This document shows, piece after piece, positions 34,359 through 42,599 of a stretch of DNA of 64,000 nt (its first letter is position 1; the number at the start of each line of letters is the position of its first letter). This DNA is from Sphingobacterium tenebrionis (GTDB lineage: Bacteria > Bacteroidota > Bacteroidia > Sphingobacteriales > Sphingobacteriaceae). The position numbers and the translations under genes are program-made. Location: NCBI RefSeq assembly GCF_037126265.1, contig NZ_JAYLLN010000014.1:8926-72925 (forward strand), given 5' to 3'. The notes under the pieces were generated by a model that saw only the letters and a list, made by a program, of their open reading frames with translations, was not told the origin of the DNA and did not search any database.

Positions 34359-34917
34359 TAAAAGACGTAGTGTCAACAACATTGATGATCTAAATGCAGA
34401 GATTGCCAGGTTGAAGAGTCTCAAAACAGAGCAAGAAGATTTCTTGAAAAATCAATATTCCCTGCTCAAACATAAAATTGAGACACCAGCTCGTATCGCC
34501 AATATGTTGATGAATAGGGTTCCTGGAGTAAGTACCATCAAGGGATTGGTTCAAGGAATCGGAGAGGTTACAAATAAAAGCAACAAATCCGATTGGTTGA
34601 CCAAAACGCTTCAATTAGGCCTTCCATTGGTGTTGAACAAGACCTTACTTAAGAATGCAGGTTGGATCAAAAAAGGGTTAGTCTTGTTAGCTTCGGAAAC
34701 TGCAGCAAAAAATGTGAATCAAGATAATGTAAGCTCCTGGATAGGGAAGATTACAGACATGATCAAACCCAAAAAGAAAAAGAAGAAAAACAAGGTAGAG
34801 GCTCCGGTGGGCGAGGTGATAAACCCCGTTCCTCCACAACATCCACCGATGATTACGGCGGAGGAGTCTGTACAGGATAATATTTACGGTATCCCAAAGG
34901 ATAGCGAAGCTTATTAG
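34339..34917 (+). CDS. Uncharacterised protein, third member of the YtxH operon
   Basis: A 192-residue protein I do not recognise by name. It opens with a short coiled coil (NIDDLNAEIARLKSLKTEQED), continues with a moderately hydrophobic central part (WLTKTLQLGLPLVLNKTLLK and KKGLVLLASETAAKNV) and ends with a Lys run and a Pro-rich acidic tail. No signal peptide. The 20-base overlap with the holin-like gene and the shared strand place it in one operon with the two preceding genes. A strong terminator follows it. Confidence 0.8.
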   Translation: MIIDSNNKRRSVNNIDDLNAEIARLKSLKTEQEDFLKNQYSLLKHKIETPARIANMLMNRVPGVSTIKGLVQGIGEVTNKSNKSDWLTKTLQLGLPLVLNKTLLKNAGWIKKGLVLLASETAAKNVNQDNVSSWIGKITDMIKPKKKKKKNKVEAPVGEVINPVPPQHPPMITAEESVQDNIYGIPKDSEAY

Positions 34918-34940
34918 GCGCGAGGCCTGATAGCAAAATA

Positions 34941-34980
34941 AAAAACCAAGGTCATTCGACCTTGGTTTTTCTTTTTTTTG
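34941..34980 (+). terminator. Bidirectional terminator between the YtxH operon and fcl
   Basis: AAAAACCAAGGTC (34941-34953) and GACCTTGGTTTTT (34958-34970) form a 13-bp stem with a four-base loop, followed by a long T-run reaching the fcl stop codon. The A-run on the other side lets it serve the minus strand as well. Confidence 0.9.
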
Positions 34981-35913
34981 TTAAGCCTGGTTTTTCTGTT
35001 TGAAATCTTCGTAAGCTAAAGCAATACCTTCCTTCAGACTGGTTTTAGGCAACCAACCCAACCCTTTTAATTTTCCAACATCCATCAGTTTCCTTGGCGT
35101 ACCATCAGGTTTGCTGCTATCAAACTCCAATTCACCTTCAAAACCAACCACTTCCTTGATCAGCAGCGCGAGATCTTTAATGGAAATATCTTCACCTACG
35201 CCAATATTGACAAATTGCTCCTCGTCGTAATTTTCCATCAAAAATACACAGGCATCCGCTAGGTCATCCGCATACATAAACTCACGTAAAGGTTTTCCGG
35301 ATCCCCAAATGCTCACAGAAGCCGCATTATTCATTTTGGCTTCATGGAATTTCCTGATCAGCGCAGGTAGTACGTGCGAATTTTCAGGATGGTAATTGTC
35401 GTTGATGCCGTAAAGATTGGTCGGCATAACGGAAATATAATTATCGCCATATTGCAAGCGATAGGATTCCACCATCTTGATTCCTGCAATCTTGGCAATG
35501 GCATATGGCTCATTGGTATACTCCAATGGTCCGGTCAATAAGAAATCTTCTTTCAACGGCTGCGGAGCCATCTTCGGGTAGATACAGCTCGAGCCCAGGA
35601 ACATCAGTTTCTTCACCTCATTTTCATGGGAAAAGTGGATCACATTGTTCTGGATGGCTAGATTTTCGTAGATGAAATCTGCACGGTAGGTATTGTTGGC
35701 CATGATGCCACCCACCTTTGCCGCCGCAAGGAATACATAATCGGGTTTTTCCAGTTCAAAGAATTCCTTAACCGCTTGTTGGTCACGGAGGTCCAGTTCA
35801 CCGGATGTTCTAGTAATGATATTTTCATATCCCAACTCCTGTAATTTGCGCAAAATAGCAGACCCCACCATTCCGCGGTGTCCAGCAACATAAATTTTCG
35901 CTTGTTTTTCCAC
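34981..35913 (-). CDS. fcl: GDP-L-fucose synthase
   Basis: A 310-residue short-chain dehydrogenase of the GDP-fucose synthase type. The Rossmann start is KIYVAGHRGMVGSAI (about 6-20). FLGSSCIYPKMAPQP and the catalytic Tyr/Lys in PYAIAKIAG (about 136-144) match GMER enzymes, and DDLADACVFLM is typical further on. It converts GDP-4-keto-6-deoxy-mannose to GDP-L-fucose for surface glycans. gmd, which makes the substrate, is not in the window. Start is GTG at 35913, since homology starts six residues in and no ATG is available. Confidence 0.95.
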   Translation of the reverse strand: MEKQAKIYVAGHRGMVGSAILRKLQELGYENIITRTSGELDLRDQQAVKEFFELEKPDYVFLAAAKVGGIMANNTYRADFIYENLAIQNNVIHFSHENEVKKLMFLGSSCIYPKMAPQPLKEDFLLTGPLEYTNEPYAIAKIAGIKMVESYRLQYGDNYISVMPTNLYGINDNYHPENSHVLPALIRKFHEAKMNNAASVSIWGSGKPLREFMYADDLADACVFLMENYDEEQFVNIGVGEDISIKDLALLIKEVVGFEGELEFDSSKPDGTPRKLMDVGKLKGLGWLPKTSLKEGIALAYEDFKQKNQA

Positions 35914-35922
35914 CTGAATATC

Positions 35923-35952
35923 TTGTTTACTGCAAATATAAGGTTAATTTTG
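35923..35952 (+). promoter_or_regulatory. Promoter of trmB
   Basis: TTG (35923-35925), 19 bases, then TAATTTTG (35945-35952) fits the full Bacteroidota consensus. The ATG follows at 35970, giving a leader of about 12 bases. Confidence 0.7.
35933..35940 (-). promoter_or_regulatory. -7 box of fcl
   Basis: On the minus strand TATATTTG (35940-35933) matches TAnnTTTG, 19 bases before the GTG start. It lies between the two boxes of the divergent trmB promoter. Confidence 0.5.
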
Positions 35953-35969
35953 CGACTTAATTATCAGTT

Positions 35970-36626
35970 ATGGGTAAGGATAAACTTAGAAAATTCGCAG
36001 AGATTGCCACCTTCGAGAATGTAGTGGAAATGGATGCCGGGAAAGCATATAAAGGAAAATGGGCCAAAGAATTCTTTAGAAACGATAAGCCAATCGTTCT
36101 TGAACTGGCCTGTGGCAAAGGGGAATACACAGTAAACTTAGCGAAACTATTTCCAGAGCGTAATTTTATTGGTATCGATTATAAAGGAAACCGAATTTGG
36201 AGAGGTGCAAAAACAGCCTTGGAAGAGGGAATATCCAACGTAGGGTTTTTACGCATACAGATCGAAACTTTGCTGGAGCATTTTGCAGAAGCGGAAGTTG
36301 AGGAAATATGGATTACTTTTCCAGACCCTCAACCGCAGGATAGCCGCGAGAAAAAAAGGTTGACCAACCCGAAATTCTTGGAGCGTTATAAACATGTCCT
36401 TGTTCCAGGTGGAATCATGCACCTGAAAACGGATAATGACGGATTCTATGCCTATACCCTTGAGCAGATCGCCTTACAGGAACTTCCTAAACTAAAGGAA
36501 ACTACCGATCTCTACCATTCCGATTTAGTGGATGAGGTTCTTTCCATCAAAACCTATTACGAGAAAAAATACCTTGCACACGACAAGAACATCAATTACG
36601 TGCAGTGGAAATTGACTAAAGGATAA
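35970..36626 (+). CDS. trmB: tRNA (guanine-N7-)-methyltransferase
   Basis: A 218-residue SAM-dependent enzyme. The SAM site is VLELACGKGEYTVNLAKLFP (about 43-62) followed by IGIDYKGNRIWRGAK. The TrmB signature FPDPQPQDSREKKRLTNP is near residue 115, and MHLKTDN is typical of the C-terminal part. It makes m7G46 in the variable loop of many tRNAs. The promoter with both boxes is described above; the M28 peptidase gene follows 36 bases downstream. Confidence 0.96.
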   Translation: MGKDKLRKFAEIATFENVVEMDAGKAYKGKWAKEFFRNDKPIVLELACGKGEYTVNLAKLFPERNFIGIDYKGNRIWRGAKTALEEGISNVGFLRIQIETLLEHFAEAEVEEIWITFPDPQPQDSREKKRLTNPKFLERYKHVLVPGGIMHLKTDNDGFYAYTLEQIALQELPKLKETTDLYHSDLVDEVLSIKTYYEKKYLAHDKNINYVQWKLTKG

Positions 36627-36662
36627 GCATTTAAAAGGCAGATTTTGTAACTTCATTTCATT

Positions 36663-38127
36663 ATGAAAAGAATTTACCTAATCTGCCTCCTACTTTCGGG
36701 TTTTGTGGCTCAAGCACAGGAAAACCCAAATAGTGCTCAGGCACAAGAAAACCTAAATAATACCTTCTCTCGCATTATTTCGGAAGTAAATCAGCATGCT
36801 GAAGCTTACGACCGGTTGAAATACAGTACCGAACATTTGGGGCACCGCCTCACAGGTTCGGAAAATGGAAGAAAAGCGGAGGAATATGCATTCAAACTTC
36901 TTCAATCCTATGGATTGGATGTCTCCTATCAACCTTTTTCATCCGAAAGTTGGTCTAGGGAATCTCTTTCCTTATCCTTCAACGGAGATCCTATTGCTGC
37001 GGTAGCCTTGGCTCATTCTCCGATCAAAGTGGATTTAAACGCAGAAATCATTGATTTAGGGAATGGTTTGGAAGCAGATTATCAACGGGTGGGTGATAAA
37101 ATCAAGGGTAAAATTGCATTAGTCTATTTACATATTCTCCCTAATTCCGGAAAAGACCTCAAGAACCTTCATCGATCAGAGAAAACAGCTTTGGCCGAAA
37201 AATATGGTGCAAAAGGGATTATATTCATCAATAGCGTTGCAAATAATGTGTTATTAACCGGTACAGCTTCGATTACGGGTCAATTAATAAATATTCCGGC
37301 CATTTGTATTGGATTGGAGGATGGTTTGAAATGGAAGGAAGCCCTTGCAAGCAAGGTTGTTAAGGTGAGCATTAACATGCGGAATAAGGCAGGGGAAACC
37401 CAATCGAGAAATATACTTGTCCGTATGAAAGGTACGGAGCTGCCCAACGAAAAGATTGTTATAGGTGGACATTTGGATAGCTGGGATCTGGCAACCGGAG
37501 CAATTGATAATGGAATCGGCTCCTATGCGGTAATGGATATTGCCAGGACATTCAAAAAATTAGCATTAGCCAACAAGAGATCCATTGACTTTGTCCTGTT
37601 TATGGGGGAGGAGCAGGGATTATTAGGCGCAAAAGCCTACGTTGATGCCGTGCTGAAAGAAGGTTCTCTGGATCAGATCAAATACATGCTGAATTTTGAC
37701 ATGGTCAATGCACCTACTGGTTTTTCCACTACAAGGGAAGAAATGATCCCGTTACTCAAACGCACAAGGTGAAAATTATGCTGCCTTGGACAGTACATTT
37801 AAAAACAATAATGCGATAAGTGTGGGTCTGCATAGTGATCATCAGCCTTTTATGCTAAGAGGGATCCCAACGGGAACCGGCCGAGGAGGTAAGCTTCCGA
37901 ATAATGCAGGAATGTATTACCACTCTAATAAAGATGATTTTAGTTTGGTGGACAAAGCCGGATTGACGCAGACCATCCGTGTCGGCGCAGCCTATCTTTA
38001 TATATTGGCAAATGCAGAGGAGCTGCCTGCTAAAAAATTAGCAGACAATGAATTGGTGGATTTCCTGAACAAGGCCGGCCTAAAAGAACCTTTGCAAATT
38101 TCAGGAGAATGGAGATGGGGCAATTAA
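36663..38127 (+). pseudogene. M28-family metallopeptidase interrupted by a one-base frameshift
   Basis: The gene reads as two frames, 36663-37772 and about 37762-38127. In the first are a signal peptide, a PA-like insert and the M28 motifs IGGHLDSWDLATGAID, FMGEEQGLLGAKAY and LNFDMV. In the second is the last metal ligand (SDHQPF) and GTGRGGKLPN. At 37758-37760 (CTCAAACGC) a single extra A breaks the frame; without it the protein would read on as LLNAQGENYAALDS for about 487 residues, a normal length for the carboxypeptidase-Q-like group. Either a real mutation that removes an essential histidine or a sequencing/assembly error. The N-terminus also shows a small duplication (QAQEN twice). Confidence 0.85.
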
Positions 38128-38906
38128 TACCTAACCTGATCCTGAAATTTTGTCCAAGTGCTTGGATCTAAAGCCTGCTGATAAGTAGAGGCCTTTGGAT
38201 TCAAGCGTTTTATACGATTTTGGATATACGCTTTTCGATCGGCGGGCGCAGGATGGGTTGAGATCCAGGTCAGATCTATATCCTCAGCCACATGGATGTC
38301 GAAGAGTTCCATGACCCTAGACAAGTTCTTAGGATCAATATCTGCGGCATTTAAATATTCCACTGCCGTTTCATCTGCCTCTTTTTCCAAACTCCTTGAA
38401 AAGGCTTGTCCGGTTAGGAAGTTAGTCACTTCTGCGGTTCCTGTACTGGAAAGCAGTAGGTCCAATCCGAAATTGGTGACCAAAGATTTCATCACGTGGT
38501 TCTTTTCGCAATGCGCGATTTCATGGGCTATAATCCCCGAAAGGTATTCTGCACTATCCAAAAAGTCGATTAAACCGGTGGTTACCAAAATCTGGTCATC
38601 AGGAAGAGCAAAGGCATTCACTTCCTCATCCACGATGATATGAAAGCTATAATTGGTACTATCGATATCATTTTTGCTTAAAATAGGCAGGCAGATGGAG
38701 TCAAGTGTTGTCATGATGGAATCTTCCCCATCCAATACCTCATAAGTATCATAGATATGGTTCATGATCATGGATCCTAGTTTTTTCTCCATCTTCTTTC
38801 CATTTTCTTGGACCTGGAATATACCGGTCCAATTTATTTGGGCAAGTAAAAAGTAGGAACCAGCGATTGCCACAAGAAGTAGGAGGGTTTTCGTTAAGAT
38901 TTTCAT
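38124..38906 (-). CDS. M48-family zinc metalloprotease
   Basis: A 260-residue protein with one N-terminal membrane or signal helix (about 1-22) and an M48 protease domain. The zinc motif is HEIAHCEKNH (about 128-137) and the third ligand lies in EKEADETAVEYL (about 173). THPAPADRKAYI is typical of the BepA/LoiP-like group. It would cleave misfolded envelope proteins. The stop overlaps the end of the convergent M28 gene by four bases, and the ATG overlaps the upstream DUF4870 stop (ATGA). Confidence 0.93.
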   Translation of the reverse strand: MKILTKTLLLLVAIAGSYFLLAQINWTGIFQVQENGKKMEKKLGSMIMNHIYDTYEVLDGEDSIMTTLDSICLPILSKNDIDSTNYSFHIIVDEEVNAFALPDDQILVTTGLIDFLDSAEYLSGIIAHEIAHCEKNHVMKSLVTNFGLDLLLSSTGTAEVTNFLTGQAFSRSLEKEADETAVEYLNAADIDPKNLSRVMELFDIHVAEDIDLTWISTHPAPADRKAYIQNRIKRLNPKASTYQQALDPSTWTKFQDQVRY

Positions 38907-39346
38907 GGTTTAATAATATTATCCGTAATGTCTGAGAACAAAAACCAACGTACATGAATACCTTTTCTGGTTTGAATGGAGGTATAGATGGTTGATACAA
39001 TTTCAATGATATTGATGATAACTATCAAAAAGATATAAGCGATATAGTAATTGGTTATTTCCGTTTTATGAAGAATCACGGAGATGGTCCACCAGAAACC
39101 CACAGTATTGAAAAAGAAGATGAAAATTTGGGATATCAATGCCTGCATCCCATGCCATCGAACAAATTTGGTGGATCTTTTTTTGCCCACAACAAAGATG
39201 ATGGTGGCCAATAAATTAAAAATGGGTAAAGGCAGTCCTGCAAATAGCGCAAATAAAGACATCAAATAGCTGTTGGAAGCATATTCTCTTTCGTCTTCTG
39301 ATACCTGTTGGGGTGTAAATGTTATAATCCCTTCTTGATGTTCCAT
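38903..39346 (-). CDS. DUF4870-domain membrane protein
   Basis: A 147-residue protein with a short polar N-terminus and three hydrophobic segments (about residues 30-50, 67-88, 100-121). The pattern FVRWHGMQALISQIFIFF after the first helix matches DUF4870, a Tic20-like small membrane family of unknown function. The ATG at 39346 is used rather than an upstream TTG. It overlaps the preceding DUF2752 gene by 25 bases and the M48 gene by four, so these belong to one operon. Confidence 0.85.
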   Translation of the reverse strand: MEHQEGIITFTPQQVSEDEREYASNSYLMSLFALFAGLPLPIFNLLATIIFVVGKKRSTKFVRWHGMQALISQIFIFFFNTVGFWWTISVILHKTEITNYYIAYIFLIVIINIIEIVSTIYTSIQTRKGIHVRWFLFSDITDNIIKP

Positions 39347-39729
39347 ATCCAATTGGCAATCAATAATATAATAAGTAAAACGGAAATAAGCTTGTTTTTT
39401 TTGAGGAACTCTTCCGCTGCGTTGTATACCCTGAAATAATAATCCCTTTTGGTGATCAGATCAACCAGGATCAAGCAGATAATGCTGGCCAGCAAAAATA
39501 AAGAGATGATCCCTAGAGGGTTGATCAGTATGGCCTCCCAGATGTTTCCATGCAAAAAGGCATCAATAGCTCGCGAAGAACCGCACGAAGGACAAGGATA
39601 ACCTGTTAGGTTCTTGACAGGGCAGAGTGTAACCGCTGCATGGAAATAATGTAAGAACCCAAGCCATATTATTCCAAGAAAACAGATTATACCTGTGATA
39701 AGGTATAATCTGTTCTTCTTCGCTATCAT
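39322..39729 (-). CDS. DUF2752-domain membrane protein
   Basis: A 135-residue protein with three hydrophobic helices. The family signature CPVKNLTGYPCPSCGSSRAI lies near residues 36-55, with the two CxxC-like cysteines and the Arg conserved in DUF2752. HGNIWEAILINPLG follows, also typical. The function is unknown; such proteins stand beside TM2 and DUF4870 genes in many Bacteroidota. It ends 25 bases inside the DUF4870 gene. Confidence 0.9.
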   Translation of the reverse strand: MIAKKNRLYLITGIICFLGIIWLGFLHYFHAAVTLCPVKNLTGYPCPSCGSSRAIDAFLHGNIWEAILINPLGIISLFLLASIICLILVDLITKRDYYFRVYNAAEEFLKKNKLISVLLIILLIANWIWNIKKGL

Positions 39730-39732
39730 GAA

Positions 39733-40074
39733 TTAGTAATTTAACGCAGTTACTAATTTTTCAAAATTCTTTGATTTAGTGGATCCCATAATCAAAAACC
39801 AGTCAATGATGGTCCATATTCCTAAACCACCACAGGTCAATAATTTAGCGATACCCAATCCCGTATCACCGATCATAAAACGATCAATACCAAATGTTCC
39901 AGCTAAAAGGGAAACTATAAGGACAGTAGTCGGATCTTTATATTGTTGAATCTGAACATTTGTCAATTTACTATCATCCGCTTTGGCCAATAAGTCTCGG
40001 ATCTCCATGAGATGATAGGATTCAAAAAATTTGTTGTTAGACATTAAGAACATGTCTACTCTATTGCTTTCCAT
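39733..40074 (-). CDS. TM2-domain protein
   Basis: A 113-residue protein with a 45-residue soluble N-terminus and a C-terminal TM2 domain of two helices: SLLAGTFGIDRFMIGDTGLG (DRF motif) and LTCGGLGIWTIIDWFLI. TM2 proteins are found from bacteria to humans with no certain bacterial function. It is the first gene of the minus-strand operon with DUF2752, DUF4870 and the M48 protease; the gap to the next gene is three bases. Confidence 0.92.
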   Translation of the reverse strand: MESNRVDMFLMSNNKFFESYHLMEIRDLLAKADDSKLTNVQIQQYKDPTTVLIVSLLAGTFGIDRFMIGDTGLGIAKLLTCGGLGIWTIIDWFLIMGSTKSKNFEKLVTALNY

Positions 40075-40094
40075 TTTATTTTGGTTATTGATGA

Positions 40095-40136
40095 ATAAAA
40101 AAATCCGTTTATATAATGAAGATAAACGGATTTTTT
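40095..40136 (-). terminator. Terminator after trhO
   Basis: AAATCCGTTTAT (40101-40112) and ATAAACGGATTT (40122-40133) pair around a nine-base loop. T-runs stand on both strands. It separates trhO from the TM2 operon on the minus strand. Confidence 0.85.
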
Positions 40137-40154
40137 CAATTTTCTGATAAAACT

Positions 40155-41126
40155 TTAATTTTTTATAAATTTTTTGTGCTTTCGCTTAGAAATTTTGTCC
40201 AAGTTAACGGGCTGAGGAATTTTTACATAATAGCCAGTACCATCGTATTCTCGTTTATTCGGGCTCTCTTTACAGGCATCTGAACAACAGCCATCCAATT
40301 TCCAACCACATTCATCACATTGGGTGAAGTGCTCATTGCAAACAGGGTTTGCGCAATTGATCATTTTTGCGGTAACCGTTCCACAATTCTTACAGGTTGA
40401 GACGATGGATGGGTTCACCGAATTGACAGGTACGGTAACCCGGTTGTCAAATACGTAGCATTCGCCTTCAAAATCCTTTCCACCAGCTTCTTTACCATAT
40501 TTGATAATACCGCCATGCAATTGGTAAACATCTTCAAAACCTTCTTTCAATAATAATGCAGAAGCTTTCTCACATTTGATACCCCCTGTACAATAGGTCA
40601 GGATCTTTTTACCTTTCAGATGCTCCAGTTCCTTCACTTTTTCAGGGAATTCGCGAAAATTATCGATATCTAACGTAACTGCATTCTTAAAACGGCCTAC
40701 ATTATGTTCGTAATTTGAACGAACATCCAGGATGACCACATCCTCCTCATCTTTCATCTGCATGAATTCCTGAGGCTCCAAATGCTTACCAGTTTGTTTA
40801 TTGGGGTCGATGATTTTCGGGTCGCGAAGTCCGGAGTGGACAATCTCCTCTTTGTAACGACAATGCATCTTGATAAAGGAAAGTTCATCGACATTATCGA
40901 TCTTAAATTCAGTCTTGGCAAAGCGAGGATCGGCATGTACCGCTTCCATATAGGCTTTACAAGCCTCAGGAGTACCGGATACTGTACCGTTCAAACCTTC
41001 ATCTGCGACGATGATACGGCCGACAAGACCTAGGGATTTACAAAATGCTAAATGATTATCCGCGAATTGTTCCGCGTTTTCGATAGGGCTGTAGCAATAG
41101 TACAGCAATGTTTGATATTGTGCCAT
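40155..41126 (-). CDS. trhO: tRNA uridine-34 hydroxylase TrhO (rhodanese-like)
   Basis: A 323-residue protein of the YceA/TrhO group. The N-terminal domain (YYCYSPIENAEQFADNH, GRIIVADEGLNGTVSG) is followed by a rhodanese domain with the active Cys in LTYCTGGIKCEKASALL (about 176-192). The C-terminal part has many cysteines (CKNCGT, then CANPVCNEHFTQCDECGW), likely a zinc site. TrhO makes 5-hydroxyuridine at the wobble position of some tRNAs. The -7 box TATCTTTG lies 51 bases upstream. Confidence 0.95.
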   Translation of the reverse strand: MAQYQTLLYYCYSPIENAEQFADNHLAFCKSLGLVGRIIVADEGLNGTVSGTPEACKAYMEAVHADPRFAKTEFKIDNVDELSFIKMHCRYKEEIVHSGLRDPKIIDPNKQTGKHLEPQEFMQMKDEEDVVILDVRSNYEHNVGRFKNAVTLDIDNFREFPEKVKELEHLKGKKILTYCTGGIKCEKASALLLKEGFEDVYQLHGGIIKYGKEAGGKDFEGECYVFDNRVTVPVNSVNPSIVSTCKNCGTVTAKMINCANPVCNEHFTQCDECGWKLDGCCSDACKESPNKREYDGTGYYVKIPQPVNLDKISKRKHKKFIKN

Positions 41127-41176
41127 ATATTCATTGATACCGCTGCAAACGGCGTTTAATGTTTTTAAATTTTATG

Positions 41177-41184
41177 CAAAGATA
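41177..41184 (-). promoter_or_regulatory. -7 box of trhO
   Basis: TATCTTTG on the minus strand (41184-41177) matches TAnnTTTG, giving a leader of about 45 bases before the ATG at 41126. Confidence 0.45.
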
Positions 41185-41215
41185 AGGAAAATGAAAAAAT
41201 AAAAATTGACGGCGA

Positions 41216-41452
41216 TCACTTTTTGATCAAGGGGGTCAATAAATACTCCAGTCCATTCAGTTTGATCTCGTACAGGGTTTCCAATAAAACGCCCAATTTA
41301 CCCGCCGGAAAGCCGTTTTTTTTGAACCATACGAGGTATGGCTCTGGTAATCGGCAAAGAAGATAACCCTGATATTTTCCGAAAGGCATCTTCATGTTGG
41401 CCAATTCCACCAAGATATTCGGATCCATGAAATTAGTCTCTTGTTTTGCCAT
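41216..41452 (-). CDS. DUF3820-family small protein
   Basis: A 78-residue protein whose core MPFGKYQGYLLCRLPEPYLVW (about residues 22-42) is the DUF3820 signature. WFKKNGFPAGKLGVLLETLYEIK follows. Members are sometimes called putative quorum-sensing-regulated factors; no function is established. The ATG at 41452 lies within the end of the upstream glycosyltransferase gene (20-base overlap), so it is co-transcribed with it. Confidence 0.9.
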   Translation of the reverse strand: MAKQETNFMDPNILVELANMKMPFGKYQGYLLCRLPEPYLVWFKKNGFPAGKLGVLLETLYEIKLNGLEYLLTPLIKK

Positions 41453-42191
41453 GGGTCAATCGGTGTTTTAATAGACGTAGGGCAATGATTCCATGGTTGA
41501 TGAGATTTGGAATCGTGCCATAATATTTTTTGAAGATTTCGTAACGTTCTTTTAAGCTTTGTTTATGCCTTTGTTGCGACATGCCTCCGACCAAGTATTT
41601 GGCCACATAGTCTTTCACATTGACCGTTTTCTTCGCTTTTTTAGCTGCACGGATCACCCAGTCGATATCCGAGCTGAGTTTATATTGCATGTCATACGGT
41701 TCTGCAATTTCCCTTTTGACATAGATCGCCTGATGGCATACATTCATCCCGTATTTGAAGGACTTCCAATCAAAGGTATCTGGGCATTTGTGTCGACGAT
41801 CGCCCAGGATCTCCCGATCTTCATTGACCAATTTGGTCTCGCCGTAATAGATATCTGCATCTTCTCCGGAATTAAAAACCTTTTCCAAGGTGTCAGGGGC
41901 ATAAAGTTCATCCCCAGAATTCAGGAAGAGTACATAATCGCCTGTTGCCAAGCGTAATCCCTTGTTCATGGCATCGTAGATACCTTTATCCTTTTCGGAA
42001 ACAAGAACGGTGATATGGTCTTTGTATTCCTGGATGACATCCAAGGTTCCATCATTGGAATTTCCATCGATGACAAGGTATTCTATATTGGGATAGGTCT
42101 GCTGGGCAACTGATTCCAAGGTATACCTAATATCACGTACATTATTGTACACTATGGTAATGATGGATATTTTGGGTTTTGCGAATGTCAT
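41433..42191 (-). CDS. Family 2 glycosyltransferase (WcaA-like)
   Basis: A 252-residue GT-A glycosyltransferase. KISIITIVYNNVRDIRYTLE opens the nucleotide-binding domain, followed by LVIDGNSNDGTLDVI and the acceptor-side GDYVLFLNSGDELY (about 83-96). No membrane helix. Sugar and acceptor are unknown; the neighbourhood suggests surface-glycan synthesis. The ATG at 42191 is chosen since the homology starts there and a -7 box TATTTTTG lies at 42221-42214; a frame extended to 42254 would run through that promoter. Confidence 0.9.
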   Translation of the reverse strand: MTFAKPKISIITIVYNNVRDIRYTLESVAQQTYPNIEYLVIDGNSNDGTLDVIQEYKDHITVLVSEKDKGIYDAMNKGLRLATGDYVLFLNSGDELYAPDTLEKVFNSGEDADIYYGETKLVNEDREILGDRRHKCPDTFDWKSFKYGMNVCHQAIYVKREIAEPYDMQYKLSSDIDWVIRAAKKAKKTVNVKDYVAKYLVGGMSQQRHKQSLKERYEIFKKYYGTIPNLINHGIIALRLLKHRLTHGKTRD

Positions 42192-42213
42192 GATGGATTG
42201 TATTGCAACGGCA

Positions 42214-42221
42214 CAAAAATA
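42214..42221 (-). promoter_or_regulatory. -7 box of the family 2 glycosyltransferase gene
   Basis: TATTTTTG on the minus strand (42221-42214), 22 bases before the ATG at 42191. Confidence 0.45.
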
Positions 42222-42269
42222 GGGAATTAAGTGGAAATAAATATTATCTAACAAGTTGGCTTCGCTGCT

Positions 42270-42357
42270 AAACCATACTGAAAGTAATGTTAAAGTATGT
42301 AAAACCTATGCTTTGCATACTTTTCAATGTTTTAACCTTGCTTTAAGCATACTTAAA
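42270..42357 (-). repeat. Dispersed 80-90 bp repeat, copy 2
   Basis: Reverse complement of the element at 2391-2468. The end AAACCATACTGAAAGTAATG matches copy 1 without a mismatch, and the block structure with TATAGG/CATAGG and TTTAAGTA is kept. Copy 2 carries about ten additional bases in the middle. Confidence 0.7.
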
Positions 42358-42599
42358 CAACGATTCTAACCCAAAATCAAACATATATTGAACCATGAAG
42401 TCCTGAATCTCGCTAAGAAAATGGATAATAATCGTTATGATGTGACCATTCCGACATCAAATGTAAGCACATTTTAAAACATAAAGGACCAATATAAAAA
42501 CGGAGAGCATTGATTAATTAAATATAAATGCTAATTTAAAGCGAGATTTTAATCCATTTATAAATTTAGGTCATAGTTATTCCAGGTCTCCAAGAAAAT

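Larger units (their letters stand above)
42192..42599. other. Intergenic region between divergent glycan genes
   Basis: The 408 bases hold the -7 box of the minus-strand glycosyltransferase (42214-42221), the dispersed repeat copy 2 (42270-42357) and about 240 A+T-rich bases in which I see no coding frame. TAAATTTA at 42561-42568 is a near match to the -7 box and may belong to the FkbM gene. Confidence 0.6.
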
